Source of the DNA: Mogibacterium sp.
GTDB lineage: Bacteria; Bacillota; Clostridia; Peptostreptococcales; Anaerovoracaceae
DNA: 64,000 nt
Assembly (NCBI GenBank): GCA_017405845.1
Contig: JAFQZQ010000014.1
Location: 1 to 64,000 of the forward strand
Reading direction: 5' to 3'
The translations under genes and the position numbers were made by a program. This document shows positions 37,062 through 44,800 of this stretch, piece after piece. The notes under the pieces are model-generated. The model did no database searches, was not told where the DNA came from, and saw only the letters and a program-made list of their open reading frames with translations. How positions within the stretch are numbered: position 1 is the first letter of the stretch; each line of letters starts with the position of its first letter.

Positions 37062-37715
37062 ATGAATACAAAGTCTATTGATATAACTAATAAATTGAAG
37101 GATAAATACGGTGAGGAGAAGACTTCTGCTCTTCTCTCCTATCTTGATTTGGTGCTTGAAAGGAATGAGCATATCAATCTTACTGCTGTAAGGGATCGCG
37201 ATGAGGCTCTTGTAAAGCATGTGCTCGACTCCCTTTCAATTACCGATCTTCCGGAGTATAAGGAAGCAAAGAAAATAATTGATGTTGGCACGGGTGCAGG
37301 CTTCCCGGGCGCTTTGCTCGCTATTGTAAGCCCTGAAAAAGAATTTGTACTCCTCGACTCTACTCTTAAAAGGCTGAGAGTAATTGACGAGTTCGCTGAT
37401 ACTTTAAACATTTCTAATCTAAAGACGGTGCATGCGCGTGCTGAAGAGATCGCAAAGAAGCCAGGCTTCAGCGAGGCCTTTGATGTATGCGTATCCAGAG
37501 CCGTTGCCAATCTTGAAAAGCTTTCGGGATGGTGCCTCCCTTTCGTCAGAAAAGGCGGAGCTTTCATAGCTTATAAGGGAGAGAACTACGAAGAAGAGCT
37601 TACACAGGCAGCAAAGGCACTTAAGCGTAATAAAGCCGTTCTAAACAGAGTTGAATCCTATAAGGATGTGCCGGAAGAGATCTCCGGACATGTATTGATG
37701 ATAATTGATAAATAA
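37062..37715 (+). CDS. rsmG: 16S rRNA (guanine-527-N7)-methyltransferase RsmG (GidB)
   Basis: Methylates G527 of 16S rRNA. From the ATG at 37062 it has 217 residues. The SAM-binding motif is IDVGTGAGFPGALLAI, preceded by RNEHINLTAVRD and followed by DVCVSRAVANLEKL. No Shine-Dalgarno is visible upstream (TTACTGATTTATTAACT). The palindrome arm ends 26 bases ahead. An open frame 8 codons longer exists from a TTG inside that region. Confidence 0.95.
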   Translation: MNTKSIDITNKLKDKYGEEKTSALLSYLDLVLERNEHINLTAVRDRDEALVKHVLDSLSITDLPEYKEAKKIIDVGTGAGFPGALLAIVSPEKEFVLLDSTLKRLRVIDEFADTLNISNLKTVHARAEEIAKKPGFSEAFDVCVSRAVANLEKLSGWCLPFVRKGGAFIAYKGENYEEELTQAAKALKRNKAVLNRVESYKDVPEEISGHVLMIIDK

Positions 37716-37756
37716 ACCCCCTTCTTTTTTATAGTATTAAAGGTTCATACCAAACT

Positions 37757-37800
37757 GCGCAAAAGTAGCGAAAACATGCTATTTTTAGCGCTTTTTTCTT
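37757..37800 (+). terminator. Terminator between rsmG and tnpB
   Basis: GCGCAAAA-TAGC pairs with GCTA-TTTTT-GCGC (37757-37791), followed by TTTTTTCTTTGTTTTTTT. It probably ends the mnmE-mnmG-rsmG message. It may equally be part of the left end of the tnpB element. Confidence 0.65.
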
Positions 37801-37822
37801 TGTTTTTTTACTGAGCAAATCA

Positions 37823-37851
37823 TTGAAAGAATGGCTCGTCCAAGCTATAAT
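37823..37851 (+). promoter_or_regulatory. tnpB promoter
   Basis: TTGAAA (37823-37828), a 17-base spacer and TATAAT (37846-37851), about 25 bases ahead of the tnpB ATG. A near-consensus sigma-A promoter. Confidence 0.6.
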
Positions 37852-37876
37852 AAGAACACGCGTTCAGGAGGGGCGT

Positions 37877-39043
37877 ATGAAGATTACACTTACTTCTAAA
37901 GTGCAAATATATCCAAATGAGGATTCCCGAATAGTTCTGATGGATACTATGCGTGCATATCGAGATGCATGTAATTTTGTATCGGCTTTTGTTTTTTCTA
38001 ATCAAACCTTAGACTTAAGGGAATTGCAGCAAAATTTGTACTATGATCTTAGAGATAGATTTGGCCTTAGATCGCAGATGGCAATATCGGTTCTAAGATC
38101 GGTACGAACATGCTATAAAGCCCGGGATGCTAGAAGTAATGAATGGTCATGCATTAGATTTACTAAACCACAGATTGATCTGATATGGAATAGAGATTAT
38201 TCCATAACAAAAGGCTTTTTTTCGATCAACACTCTTGAAGGGCGAATAAAAGTTCCTCTCGAAAACACGGTTTTTCCTAATGGTAAATTCGGAACAGCTA
38301 AGTTGACGTTTCGTCACAACAAGTTCTACTTAAATATACCGGTCACCATGGAAAGACCTGATATAAGCTTTGCTGATATAAATTGCGTTGTTGGAATTGA
38401 TAGAGGGGTTCGTTTTCTTACTACGATATATGACAGCTATGGGAAAACAACTTTTGTCTCAGGTGCTGATTATAGGAAGAAGAGAGAACATTACTATGAA
38501 TTAAGACAACAACTCCAACAGGCTGGTACATCATCCTCAAGAAGAAGACTAAAGGCAATTGTTCAAAGAGAAAACCGTTGGATCAATGACCTAAATCATT
38601 GTATTAGTAAGGCACTCGTTGAAGCATACCCCAGAGGAACGCTGTTTGTGCTAGAAAATCTTAAAAACATTCAAAAAACGTTCTCAATACTTACCACAAA
38701 ACAGGGGTACGTTCTTGAAAAATGGCCATACTTTGATCTTGAGCGAAAGATAGTTTATAAAGCAGCATTAAGAGGACAAATGGTTATTAAAGTTGATCCT
38801 GCATATACTTCGCAAACATGTCCTCTTTGTGGCAGAAGAAATAAGCAAAGCAGAATTAGAAATAAGCATCTGTTCAAATGCACTGCATGCAGATATGAAA
38901 CCAACGATGACAGAGTTGCTGCTATTAATCTGTACAGCAAGGGAATGCAGTACCTGGTACAGTCCGGAGAGAGCATGCCTCTCTTCGGTGGGGCACGATC
39001 AATTGTCCCTGATGCGATGCCAGTTTTAGAATGTCCATTTTGA
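37877..39043 (+). CDS. tnpB: TnpB / IS605 OrfB-family RNA-guided nuclease, no TnpA partner
   Basis: From the ATG at 37877 (CAGGAGGGG upstream) it has 388 residues, within the 350-450 of TnpB. The N-terminal part is the OrfB helix-turn-helix type. The RuvC-like domain has Asp in VGIDRGVRF, Glu in LENLKNI and the final Asp in TNDDRVAAINLYSKG. A four-cysteine zinc ribbon (CPLCGRRNKQ...KCTACRYET) sits between. All three RuvC acids are present, so it may be active. The gene is more A+T-rich than rsmG and parA, a sign of transfer. TnpB family proteins are guided by RNA from the 3' end of the element. No TnpA is seen within the window. Confidence 0.93.
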   Translation: MKITLTSKVQIYPNEDSRIVLMDTMRAYRDACNFVSAFVFSNQTLDLRELQQNLYYDLRDRFGLRSQMAISVLRSVRTCYKARDARSNEWSCIRFTKPQIDLIWNRDYSITKGFFSINTLEGRIKVPLENTVFPNGKFGTAKLTFRHNKFYLNIPVTMERPDISFADINCVVGIDRGVRFLTTIYDSYGKTTFVSGADYRKKREHYYELRQQLQQAGTSSSRRRLKAIVQRENRWINDLNHCISKALVEAYPRGTLFVLENLKNIQKTFSILTTKQGYVLEKWPYFDLERKIVYKAALRGQMVIKVDPAYTSQTCPLCGRRNKQSRIRNKHLFKCTACRYETNDDRVAAINLYSKGMQYLVQSGESMPLFGGARSIVPDAMPVLECPF

Positions 39044-39114
39044 CTAAACGGCAACGCAAGCCTGGCAGTCACTTTAGAACCGGCGAGACTGATAGGCGGT
39101 TGATGTGGAACATT

Positions 39115-39140
39115 CGCAATGTTTCACAAGAAACATTGCG
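39115..39140. repeat. parS-like palindrome, copy 1
   Basis: CGCAATGTTTC ACAA GAAACATTGCG: perfect 11-base arms. Its 16-base core TGTTTCACAAGAAACA matches the parS consensus TGTTTCACGTGAAACA at 14 of 16 positions, the two differences being at the centre. Confidence 0.7.
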
Positions 39141-39166
39141 GGGGTGTCCGTTTATGTCTGAAACTG

Positions 39167-39192
39167 CGCAATGTTTCACAAGAAACATTGTG
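39167..39192. repeat. parS-like palindrome, copy 2
   Basis: The same 20-base core AATGTTTCACAAGAAACATT as copy 1, starting 52 bases after it. The flanking bases after the core also repeat (GTGTCC, then TGTC). Confidence 0.7.
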
Positions 39193-39221
39193 AGAGTGTC
39201 CAATTGTGTCAGGAATTTTGT

Positions 39222-39245
39222 GCAATGTTTCACAAGAAACATTGC
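39222..39245. repeat. parS-like palindrome, copy 3
   Basis: The same 20-base core, 54 bases after copy 2. A diverged fourth palindrome CGTTTC AGTTTA GAAACG lies at 39270-39287. The spacing is close to five helical turns. The interval 39044-39433 holds no gene besides this array, a TATAAT at 39382-39387 and a hairpin (CGGGA ACTATG TCCCG, 39405-39420) directly before the parA ribosome-binding site. Confidence 0.7.
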
Positions 39246-39433
39246 TGCTCTATCTCAATATATTGTGGTCGTTTCAGTTTAGAAACGCAATTTGTATTAT
39301 GCATTTATTAAAGGCCACCAAAATCACCGAATCTCCACAGAAAAGCCACATAAGATGTAGATAAATCAACGGAATTGGGAGTATAATACACGGAAGTGTT
39401 TAATCGGGAACTATGTCCCGCAGGAGGTAATTA

Positions 39434-40219
39434 ATGGGCAAGGCTATTGCTATTTTTAATCAAAAGGGCGGCGTCGGTAAAACGACAACAAACATCAATC
39501 TCGCAGCGTGTCTGGCACGCAGGGGCAAGAAGGTCCTTATGGTGGACATCGATCCGCAGGGAAATACTACCAGCGGTATCGGCATCCGCAAGAGGACTCT
39601 CAAATCTACCCTCTACGATGCTCTCATTGACACGGACTTCGATGTCAGAAAAGCCGTTCTGCCAACAAATACGGAGAACCTTTTCCTCATCCCTGCAAGC
39701 GTTGATCTTGCCGGTGCTGAGGTAGAATTGGCCCAGCTTGAGGGCCGCGAGCGCAGACTTAAGAGAGTCATTGACGCAGTCAGGGAAGACTATGACTACA
39801 TACTGGTCGATTGCCCTCCTTCTCTCGGAATTCTGACAATCAACTCGCTCACAGCAGTTAACAGCGTTCTCATCCCTATCCAGTGCGAATTCTACGCTCT
39901 TGAGGGTGTCAGCCAGCTCATAAGCACAATTGAAAAGGTAAAAGAAAGACTGAACCCGGGCCTTTACATCGACGGAGTAATACTGAGCATGTTCGACGGA
40001 AGAACAAACCTCTCGCAGGCTGTTGTTGCAGACGTCAGAAACTTCTTCGGTCCGGCCATGTATCATACGATAATCCCTAGAAATGTAAGGCTTGCAGAAG
40101 CTCCGAGCTTCGGTAAACCGATCATAGATTATGACCCTAAAGCACAGGGCGCGAAAGCATATCAGGAATTCACAAAGGAATTTCTGGCCAGAGAGAGAGC
40201 AAGAAAGAGAGCGAAATAA
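39434..40219 (+). CDS. parA: Chromosome partition ATPase ParA/Soj
   Basis: A Walker-type ATPase that drives origin segregation with ParB and regulates DnaA in Bacillus. The 261 residues begin MGKAIAIFNQKGGVGKTTTN, holding the deviant Walker A with signature Lys. The DPQGNTTSGIGI and DYILVDCPPSLGI motifs follow. AGGAGG lies 7 bases upstream. Two bases separate it from parB. Confidence 0.96.
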   Translation: MGKAIAIFNQKGGVGKTTTNINLAACLARRGKKVLMVDIDPQGNTTSGIGIRKRTLKSTLYDALIDTDFDVRKAVLPTNTENLFLIPASVDLAGAEVELAQLEGRERRLKRVIDAVREDYDYILVDCPPSLGILTINSLTAVNSVLIPIQCEFYALEGVSQLISTIEKVKERLNPGLYIDGVILSMFDGRTNLSQAVVADVRNFFGPAMYHTIIPRNVRLAEAPSFGKPIIDYDPKAQGAKAYQEFTKEFLARERARKRAK

Positions 40220-40221
40220 TA

Positions 40222-41151
40222 ATGGCCAAGAAAGCAGGACTGGGGAGAGGACTAGACGCGCTCTTTGCTGACGCGGCCCCGGTAGAGGAGAAACAGGCTC
40301 CACCATCCTCAAAAAAAGAAGCAGGAACGAGTGAGAGCGAAGACAGAGTTCTATACATAGACATAAACGACATCAGACCGAACAGCGCACAGCCGCGTAA
40401 AAACTTCGACGAGGTTAAGCTCGGTGAGCTGTCCAGCTCCATCAAGGCAAACGGCGTTATCCAGCCTCTTATCGTAAGAGAAAGTTCCACTGGGTACGAG
40501 CTGGTAGCCGGTGAAAGAAGATGGCGCGCAGCCAGAATGTCGGGATTGAGAACAGTTCCGTGCATTGTCAGAAACTTTGATGACAAGCAGAACGCCATCG
40601 TAGCAATCATCGAAAACATGCAGCGTGAAGACCTCGATCCTATCGAAGAGGCGCTCGGACTGAAGTCGATGACCGAGAAATACGGTTTCACGCAGGAGCA
40701 GGTGTCGGCCTCGCTCGGAAGGAGCCGTACATATATCACGAACAGCATCAGGCTGCTCAAACTTCCGGAAGAAATACAGCAGTACGTGTCCAGCGGACAA
40801 ATGTCTGCTGCTCACGGAAGGACTATCATAAACATCCCTGACAAGGCAAAGCAGAAAGAGATCGCGGATAAGATTATCCGAAACGATCTGTCCGTAAGGG
40901 CTACCGAAAGGCTTGCCGAAAAGGTCAAGGATGAGCTTAGACCGGAGCGCAAGAAGCGCAAAAAGAAAGTTTCAGAAGCTGACAAAGAGAAGACTGCAGA
41001 AATCGCTGCAGTTGAAAGAGAATTGATGACTCTCCTGGGCACTAAGGTGCAGATCACGGGAGACGAGAGTAAGGGAAAGATCGAGCTCGAGTATTACAGC
41101 CTCGATGAGCTGAACAGACTTATCGACGCTTTGAGGGATGCCTTCAAGTAG
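40222..41151 (+). CDS. parB: Chromosome partition protein ParB/Spo0J
   Basis: A CTP-dependent DNA clamp that loads at parS and spreads. The 309 residues start KAGLGRGLDALFADAAP. The CTPase domain has IRPNSAQPRKNF and the arginine motif GERRWRAARMSG, with IVAIIENMQREDLDPIEEA. The helix-turn-helix is SLGRSRTYITNSIRLLKL, in which the usual SxxVANxLRLL is altered. A dimerisation helix is at the C-terminus. The changed recognition region might fit the variant parS sites upstream (inference). Confidence 0.95.
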   Translation: MAKKAGLGRGLDALFADAAPVEEKQAPPSSKKEAGTSESEDRVLYIDINDIRPNSAQPRKNFDEVKLGELSSSIKANGVIQPLIVRESSTGYELVAGERRWRAARMSGLRTVPCIVRNFDDKQNAIVAIIENMQREDLDPIEEALGLKSMTEKYGFTQEQVSASLGRSRTYITNSIRLLKLPEEIQQYVSSGQMSAAHGRTIINIPDKAKQKEIADKIIRNDLSVRATERLAEKVKDELRPERKKRKKKVSEADKEKTAEIAAVERELMTLLGTKVQITGDESKGKIELEYYSLDELNRLIDALRDAFK

Positions 41152-41163
41152 AGAGGAGAAGTC

Positions 41164-42960
41164 ATGGACAATCAATACATCAGCAAGCTTCCGCTGCCCG
41201 CCTGTACTGTCGATACCGATGGAATAATATCCGGAGCAAATCCGCTCATGAAGAACGTATTCCTCTATGAGGACATAGTCGGATACAACTTCTTTACTAT
41301 GACGGGCTACAAGCGTGACCAGCTGCTGAAAGCCAACGAGGGAGAGGTTATCCTTGAACGAAACGGCAAGATTTTCAAGCTTTGGGTCAATGAGGAAGCG
41401 AAAGAGGACGAAGAAATAGTCGTTTTCTTCGACGAAGCGACTGCGAGAGTGTCCTTTGAGAGCAAGCTCGAGAGCGAAAGAGCGGCAATCGTATACATCA
41501 ACATCGATAACTACGATGAGCTGATCGCGAGCTCCCCTGAAGATCTCAGAAGACTCATCCCGGCGCAGATCGACGGACTCCTGCGTAAGTGGGGAGACTC
41601 GTATAAATCGCCGGTAATCAGCACGTGGGACGACAGGTACGTCATGTACACTACAAGCGGACAGCTGAAGAAGATGATTGAGGAAAACTTCAGCGTTCTC
41701 GACGAGGTAAGGAACCTCGAGTCGAAGATCGACTTTCCGGCATCTGTCAGTATCGGTATAGGAATATCCAATATCTCGCTGATAGAGTCGACGGAGCTTG
41801 CGGAAGCGGCTCTGGAGCTCGCTCTGGGACGCGGAGGCGATCAGGCTGTAGTAAAGACCGACGATGGTACACGCTACTATGGCGGAACGCTCCAGTCCCT
41901 CGAGAAGAACAACCGCAGCAAGCCGAGAGTCATCGCTCATGCTATGAAGGCTCTCATCGAAGATGCTGACAAGGTGTTCATCATGGGCCACAAATGGCCT
42001 GACATGGATGCGTTTGGCTCGGCACTCGGCGCAAGCGCGATCTGCAGCTTCCTGGATAAGGATTCCTACATAGTCATGGACAAGCACAACGAGGCGCTTG
42101 ACACCATCTATGACAAGGTTGCAGATACTGAAAAATACAACATTATCAAGACTGAGAAGGCGCTCAGGATGGTGACTGACATGTCGCTGCTCATCATCGT
42201 AGATACCAACAGACCGATGCTGGTAGAGTGCTCTGAGCTGGCAGACGCATGCAAAACAAGGGTCGTCATCGACCACCACAGACTGACAGCGGATTCGTAT
42301 CAGAACTCGGCAGTCGCTTACGTGGAAAGCTATGCGTCGTCGGCAAGCGAGCTCATGGCGGAGTTGATGCAGCACTTCTCGCAGAAGCGTTTCATTACTA
42401 AACTCGAGGCGGAGGCGATGCTGGCAGGCATCATGGTGGACTCCAACAACTTCAGCGGAAGGACCGGAGTAAGAACCTTTGAAGCGGCATCGTGGCTGAA
42501 GCGCGGAGGCGCAGACACCACCGAGGTAAAGAAGTTCTTCCAGGTAAGACAGGAAGACTTTCTTGCCAAGGCGAACGCAATTGCGGGAGCGGAATTCACT
42601 CCTGAAGGAGTCGCGTACGCCATAACAGAGGGCACAACAAACAACACGCAGATAATAAACGCACAGGTCGCTGACGAGCTGATGACGGTAAAGGATACCA
42701 AGGCAGCGTTCGTTCTGGGAAGAAACCTCAGAGGCCAGACCGTAGTAAGCGCAAGGTCTCTGGGCGATATCAACGTACAGACGCTGATGGAGAAACTCGG
42801 CGGAGGCGGACACTTTACTTCTGCCGCGGTGCAGACTGACGATCCACTGGCGGAGGTTCTGGCCCGCATAAAGAAGGGCGTCAAGGAAGCCTTCGACAAG
42901 GAAGAAGAAGAGCGCAGACGCACCCTCAGCAAGACCCAGGAAATAGAACTGATCAGATGA
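41164..42960 (+). CDS. gdpP: GdpP-like DHH/DHHA1 cyclic-di-AMP phosphodiesterase lacking membrane segments
   Basis: Degrades the second messenger c-di-AMP (family role). The 598 residues comprise a PAS-like domain (about 5-90), a degenerate GGDEF domain (about 95-240), the DHH domain (about 255-420: MGHKWPDMDAFGSALG, DTNRP, VIDHHR) and DHHA1 (about 500-570, LGGGGHFTSAA). Metal-binding residues of DHH are present. Known GdpP proteins start with two transmembrane helices; this one starts directly with the PAS-like part. AGGAG is placed properly before the ATG, so the missing helices are not a start error. The gene follows parB by 12 bases. Confidence 0.9.
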   Translation: MDNQYISKLPLPACTVDTDGIISGANPLMKNVFLYEDIVGYNFFTMTGYKRDQLLKANEGEVILERNGKIFKLWVNEEAKEDEEIVVFFDEATARVSFESKLESERAAIVYINIDNYDELIASSPEDLRRLIPAQIDGLLRKWGDSYKSPVISTWDDRYVMYTTSGQLKKMIEENFSVLDEVRNLESKIDFPASVSIGIGISNISLIESTELAEAALELALGRGGDQAVVKTDDGTRYYGGTLQSLEKNNRSKPRVIAHAMKALIEDADKVFIMGHKWPDMDAFGSALGASAICSFLDKDSYIVMDKHNEALDTIYDKVADTEKYNIIKTEKALRMVTDMSLLIIVDTNRPMLVECSELADACKTRVVIDHHRLTADSYQNSAVAYVESYASSASELMAELMQHFSQKRFITKLEAEAMLAGIMVDSNNFSGRTGVRTFEAASWLKRGGADTTEVKKFFQVRQEDFLAKANAIAGAEFTPEGVAYAITEGTTNNTQIINAQVADELMTVKDTKAAFVLGRNLRGQTVVSARSLGDINVQTLMEKLGGGGHFTSAAVQTDDPLAEVLARIKKGVKEAFDKEEEERRRTLSKTQEIELIR

Positions 42961-42984
42961 TCCGGAAGTACGGAGGGAAATATA

Positions 42985-43434
42985 ATGGAAGTCATTTTGA
43001 AGAAGGACGTAAAGGGAACAGGCAAGGCCGGTGATGTGGTAAAAGTGAGCGACGGTTATGCGCGCAACAAGCTGATACCGGGAGGACTTGCTGTAGAGGC
43101 TACTCAGGCAAACAAGAAGGCCATCGAGAGAGAAAAGCAGAAAGCCAAGGAGAAGTACGAGGCTGACAGAGCTACTGCTCAGGAGCTCGCAAACAGCTTC
43201 CAGGACAAGATCGTAGTCGTAAAGACCAAGGTCGGCGACAACGGCAGACTCTTCGGTGCCATCACTTCAAAGGATATCGCCGAAGCTATCAAAGAGCAGA
43301 CCGGCAAAGAAGTGGACAAGAGAAACATCGTGCTCGACAAACCTATCAAAGAGACGGGCGTTGAAACCATTGAAATCAAGCTGTTCCAGGATATAAGAGC
43401 TAAAGTCGTCTTAAAGATCGAAGGCGGAAAGTAA
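42985..43434 (+). CDS. rplI: Ribosomal protein L9
   Basis: A large-subunit protein. The 149 residues are the normal length, with the N-terminal signature [28 protein letters not shown], the long connecting helix and the C-terminal rRNA-binding domain. CGGAGGG lies 8 bases before the ATG. It is encoded between gdpP and dnaB, as in many Firmicutes. Confidence 0.97.
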   Translation: MEVILKKDVKGTGKAGDVVKVSDGYARNKLIPGGLAVEATQANKKAIEREKQKAKEKYEADRATAQELANSFQDKIVVVKTKVGDNGRLFGAITSKDIAEAIKEQTGKEVDKRNIVLDKPIKETGVETIEIKLFQDIRAKVVLKIEGGK

Positions 43435-43437
43435 AAG

Positions 43438-44796
43438 ATGGACGAAGAAAGAAAAGACGTGCTGCTTCCGCCGGTAGACATAGATGCCGAGAAAGCGGTA
43501 CTGGGATCCATGCTCAAAAACCAGGATGCCAGGGCCGACGTCAACGCCATGCTCAGACCCGATGACTTCTATCTCAAGGAGCATCAGGAAATCTACAAGA
43601 CCATGCTCGAAATGGATCAGAGAGGCACCGGCATCGACATCACCACGGTGTATTCAGCGCTGAAGCAGAGAAAGACCGCCGACATGGTGGGCGGCATCAC
43701 ATATCTGAGCAGACTGATGGACGAGGCCATCGTTCCTTCGAATGCCCGCTATTATGCCGAGACGGTCGCTGATAAGTCCAAGATGAGACAGCTCATCACT
43801 GAGGCGGAGTCCATCAGGGACGCCGCATACTCGCAGGAGCTGCCGCCTGAGGACATTCTCGACAGCGCCGAGCAGCGCATCCTCGAAATCGCTCACAAGG
43901 CGCAGCGCAGCAGATACGTAGATATCAACGATGTTATCTTTGAGAACATAAAGCAGCTGCAGGAGATCGAGAAGCACGGAAACGACAAGGGCATTCCTAC
44001 TGGATTCAGGGACGTCGACAAGATCCTCGGAGGATTCCAGAAGACAGACCTTATTATCCTGGCCGCCAGACCGGGTGTCGGAAAGACGGCGTGGGCGCTC
44101 AACGTGGCTGTAAATGCGGCTTCGGCCGGCAAAAAGGTAATGGTGTTCAGCCTTGAGATGGCCAACACACAGCTCGGCGAGAGACTTCTGTCCATGACTT
44201 CGAGCGTGCCTCTCGAGCACATCCATAAGGGTGAGATCTCGATGGAGGAGTGGGAAGACCTCTCCGCCGCACAGGACAGTTTTTACGGACTCGACATGGT
44301 TATCGACGAGTCGTCGGTGATCACTCCGGTTGAGATGAAAAACAAATGCCGCCGATTCAAGCAGGAGAAGGGCGACCTCGATCTGGTCGTGATCGACTAC
44401 CTGCAGCTCATGAGCATGGGCGGCTACAGAATAGAGCAACGTGAAAAAGAGATCGCTGCGATCACAAGATCTATAAAGATCATGGCCAAGGAGCTCGACT
44501 GCGCTGTAGTGCTGTTGTCACAGCTCTCCAGAGGTCCGGAGCAGCGCGGAGGCGACCACATGCCTAAGCTGTCAGACCTGAGAGACTCCGGTGCTATCGA
44601 GCAGGACGCTGACGTCGTAATCTTCCTTAAGAGAGACGACTACTACAGCTCCGAGGACGAAAGAGCCAATATTGACGAGAACACAGGTCTCACCTGCGCC
44701 GTCAACATAGCGAAGCACAGAAACGGTCCTGTCGGAATAGCTTATCTGACATGGATCCCAAGATACGTAAAATTCGGCAACATGGCGAGAGAGTAA
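43438..44796 (+). CDS. dnaB: Replicative DNA helicase DnaB (DnaC in Bacillus)
   Basis: The hexameric 5'-3' helicase of the replisome. The 452 residues have the N-terminal domain (LLPPVDIDAEKAVLGSMLKNQDARADV) and the RecA-like domain with Walker A ARPGVGKTAWA and Walker B LDLVVIDYLQLM. QLSRGPEQRGGDHMPKLSDLRDSGAIEQDAD marks DnaB. No intein is present. It starts 3 bases after rplI and the DnaD-type gene follows 4 bases later. Confidence 0.97.
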   Translation: MDEERKDVLLPPVDIDAEKAVLGSMLKNQDARADVNAMLRPDDFYLKEHQEIYKTMLEMDQRGTGIDITTVYSALKQRKTADMVGGITYLSRLMDEAIVPSNARYYAETVADKSKMRQLITEAESIRDAAYSQELPPEDILDSAEQRILEIAHKAQRSRYVDINDVIFENIKQLQEIEKHGNDKGIPTGFRDVDKILGGFQKTDLIILAARPGVGKTAWALNVAVNAASAGKKVMVFSLEMANTQLGERLLSMTSSVPLEHIHKGEISMEEWEDLSAAQDSFYGLDMVIDESSVITPVEMKNKCRRFKQEKGDLDLVVIDYLQLMSMGGYRIEQREKEIAAITRSIKIMAKELDCAVVLLSQLSRGPEQRGGDHMPKLSDLRDSGAIEQDADVVIFLKRDDYYSSEDERANIDENTGLTCAVNIAKHRNGPVGIAYLTWIPRYVKFGNMARE

Positions 44797-44800
44797 AACC

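Noticed and set aside
39115..39245. CRISPR array
   Set aside because: Only three units, perfect palindromes with partly conserved spacers, and adjacent to parA-parB rather than cas genes.
40972..42813. 613-codon open frame on the minus strand
   Set aside because: Antisense shadow of parB and gdpP; Cys/His/Arg-rich with no domain pattern.
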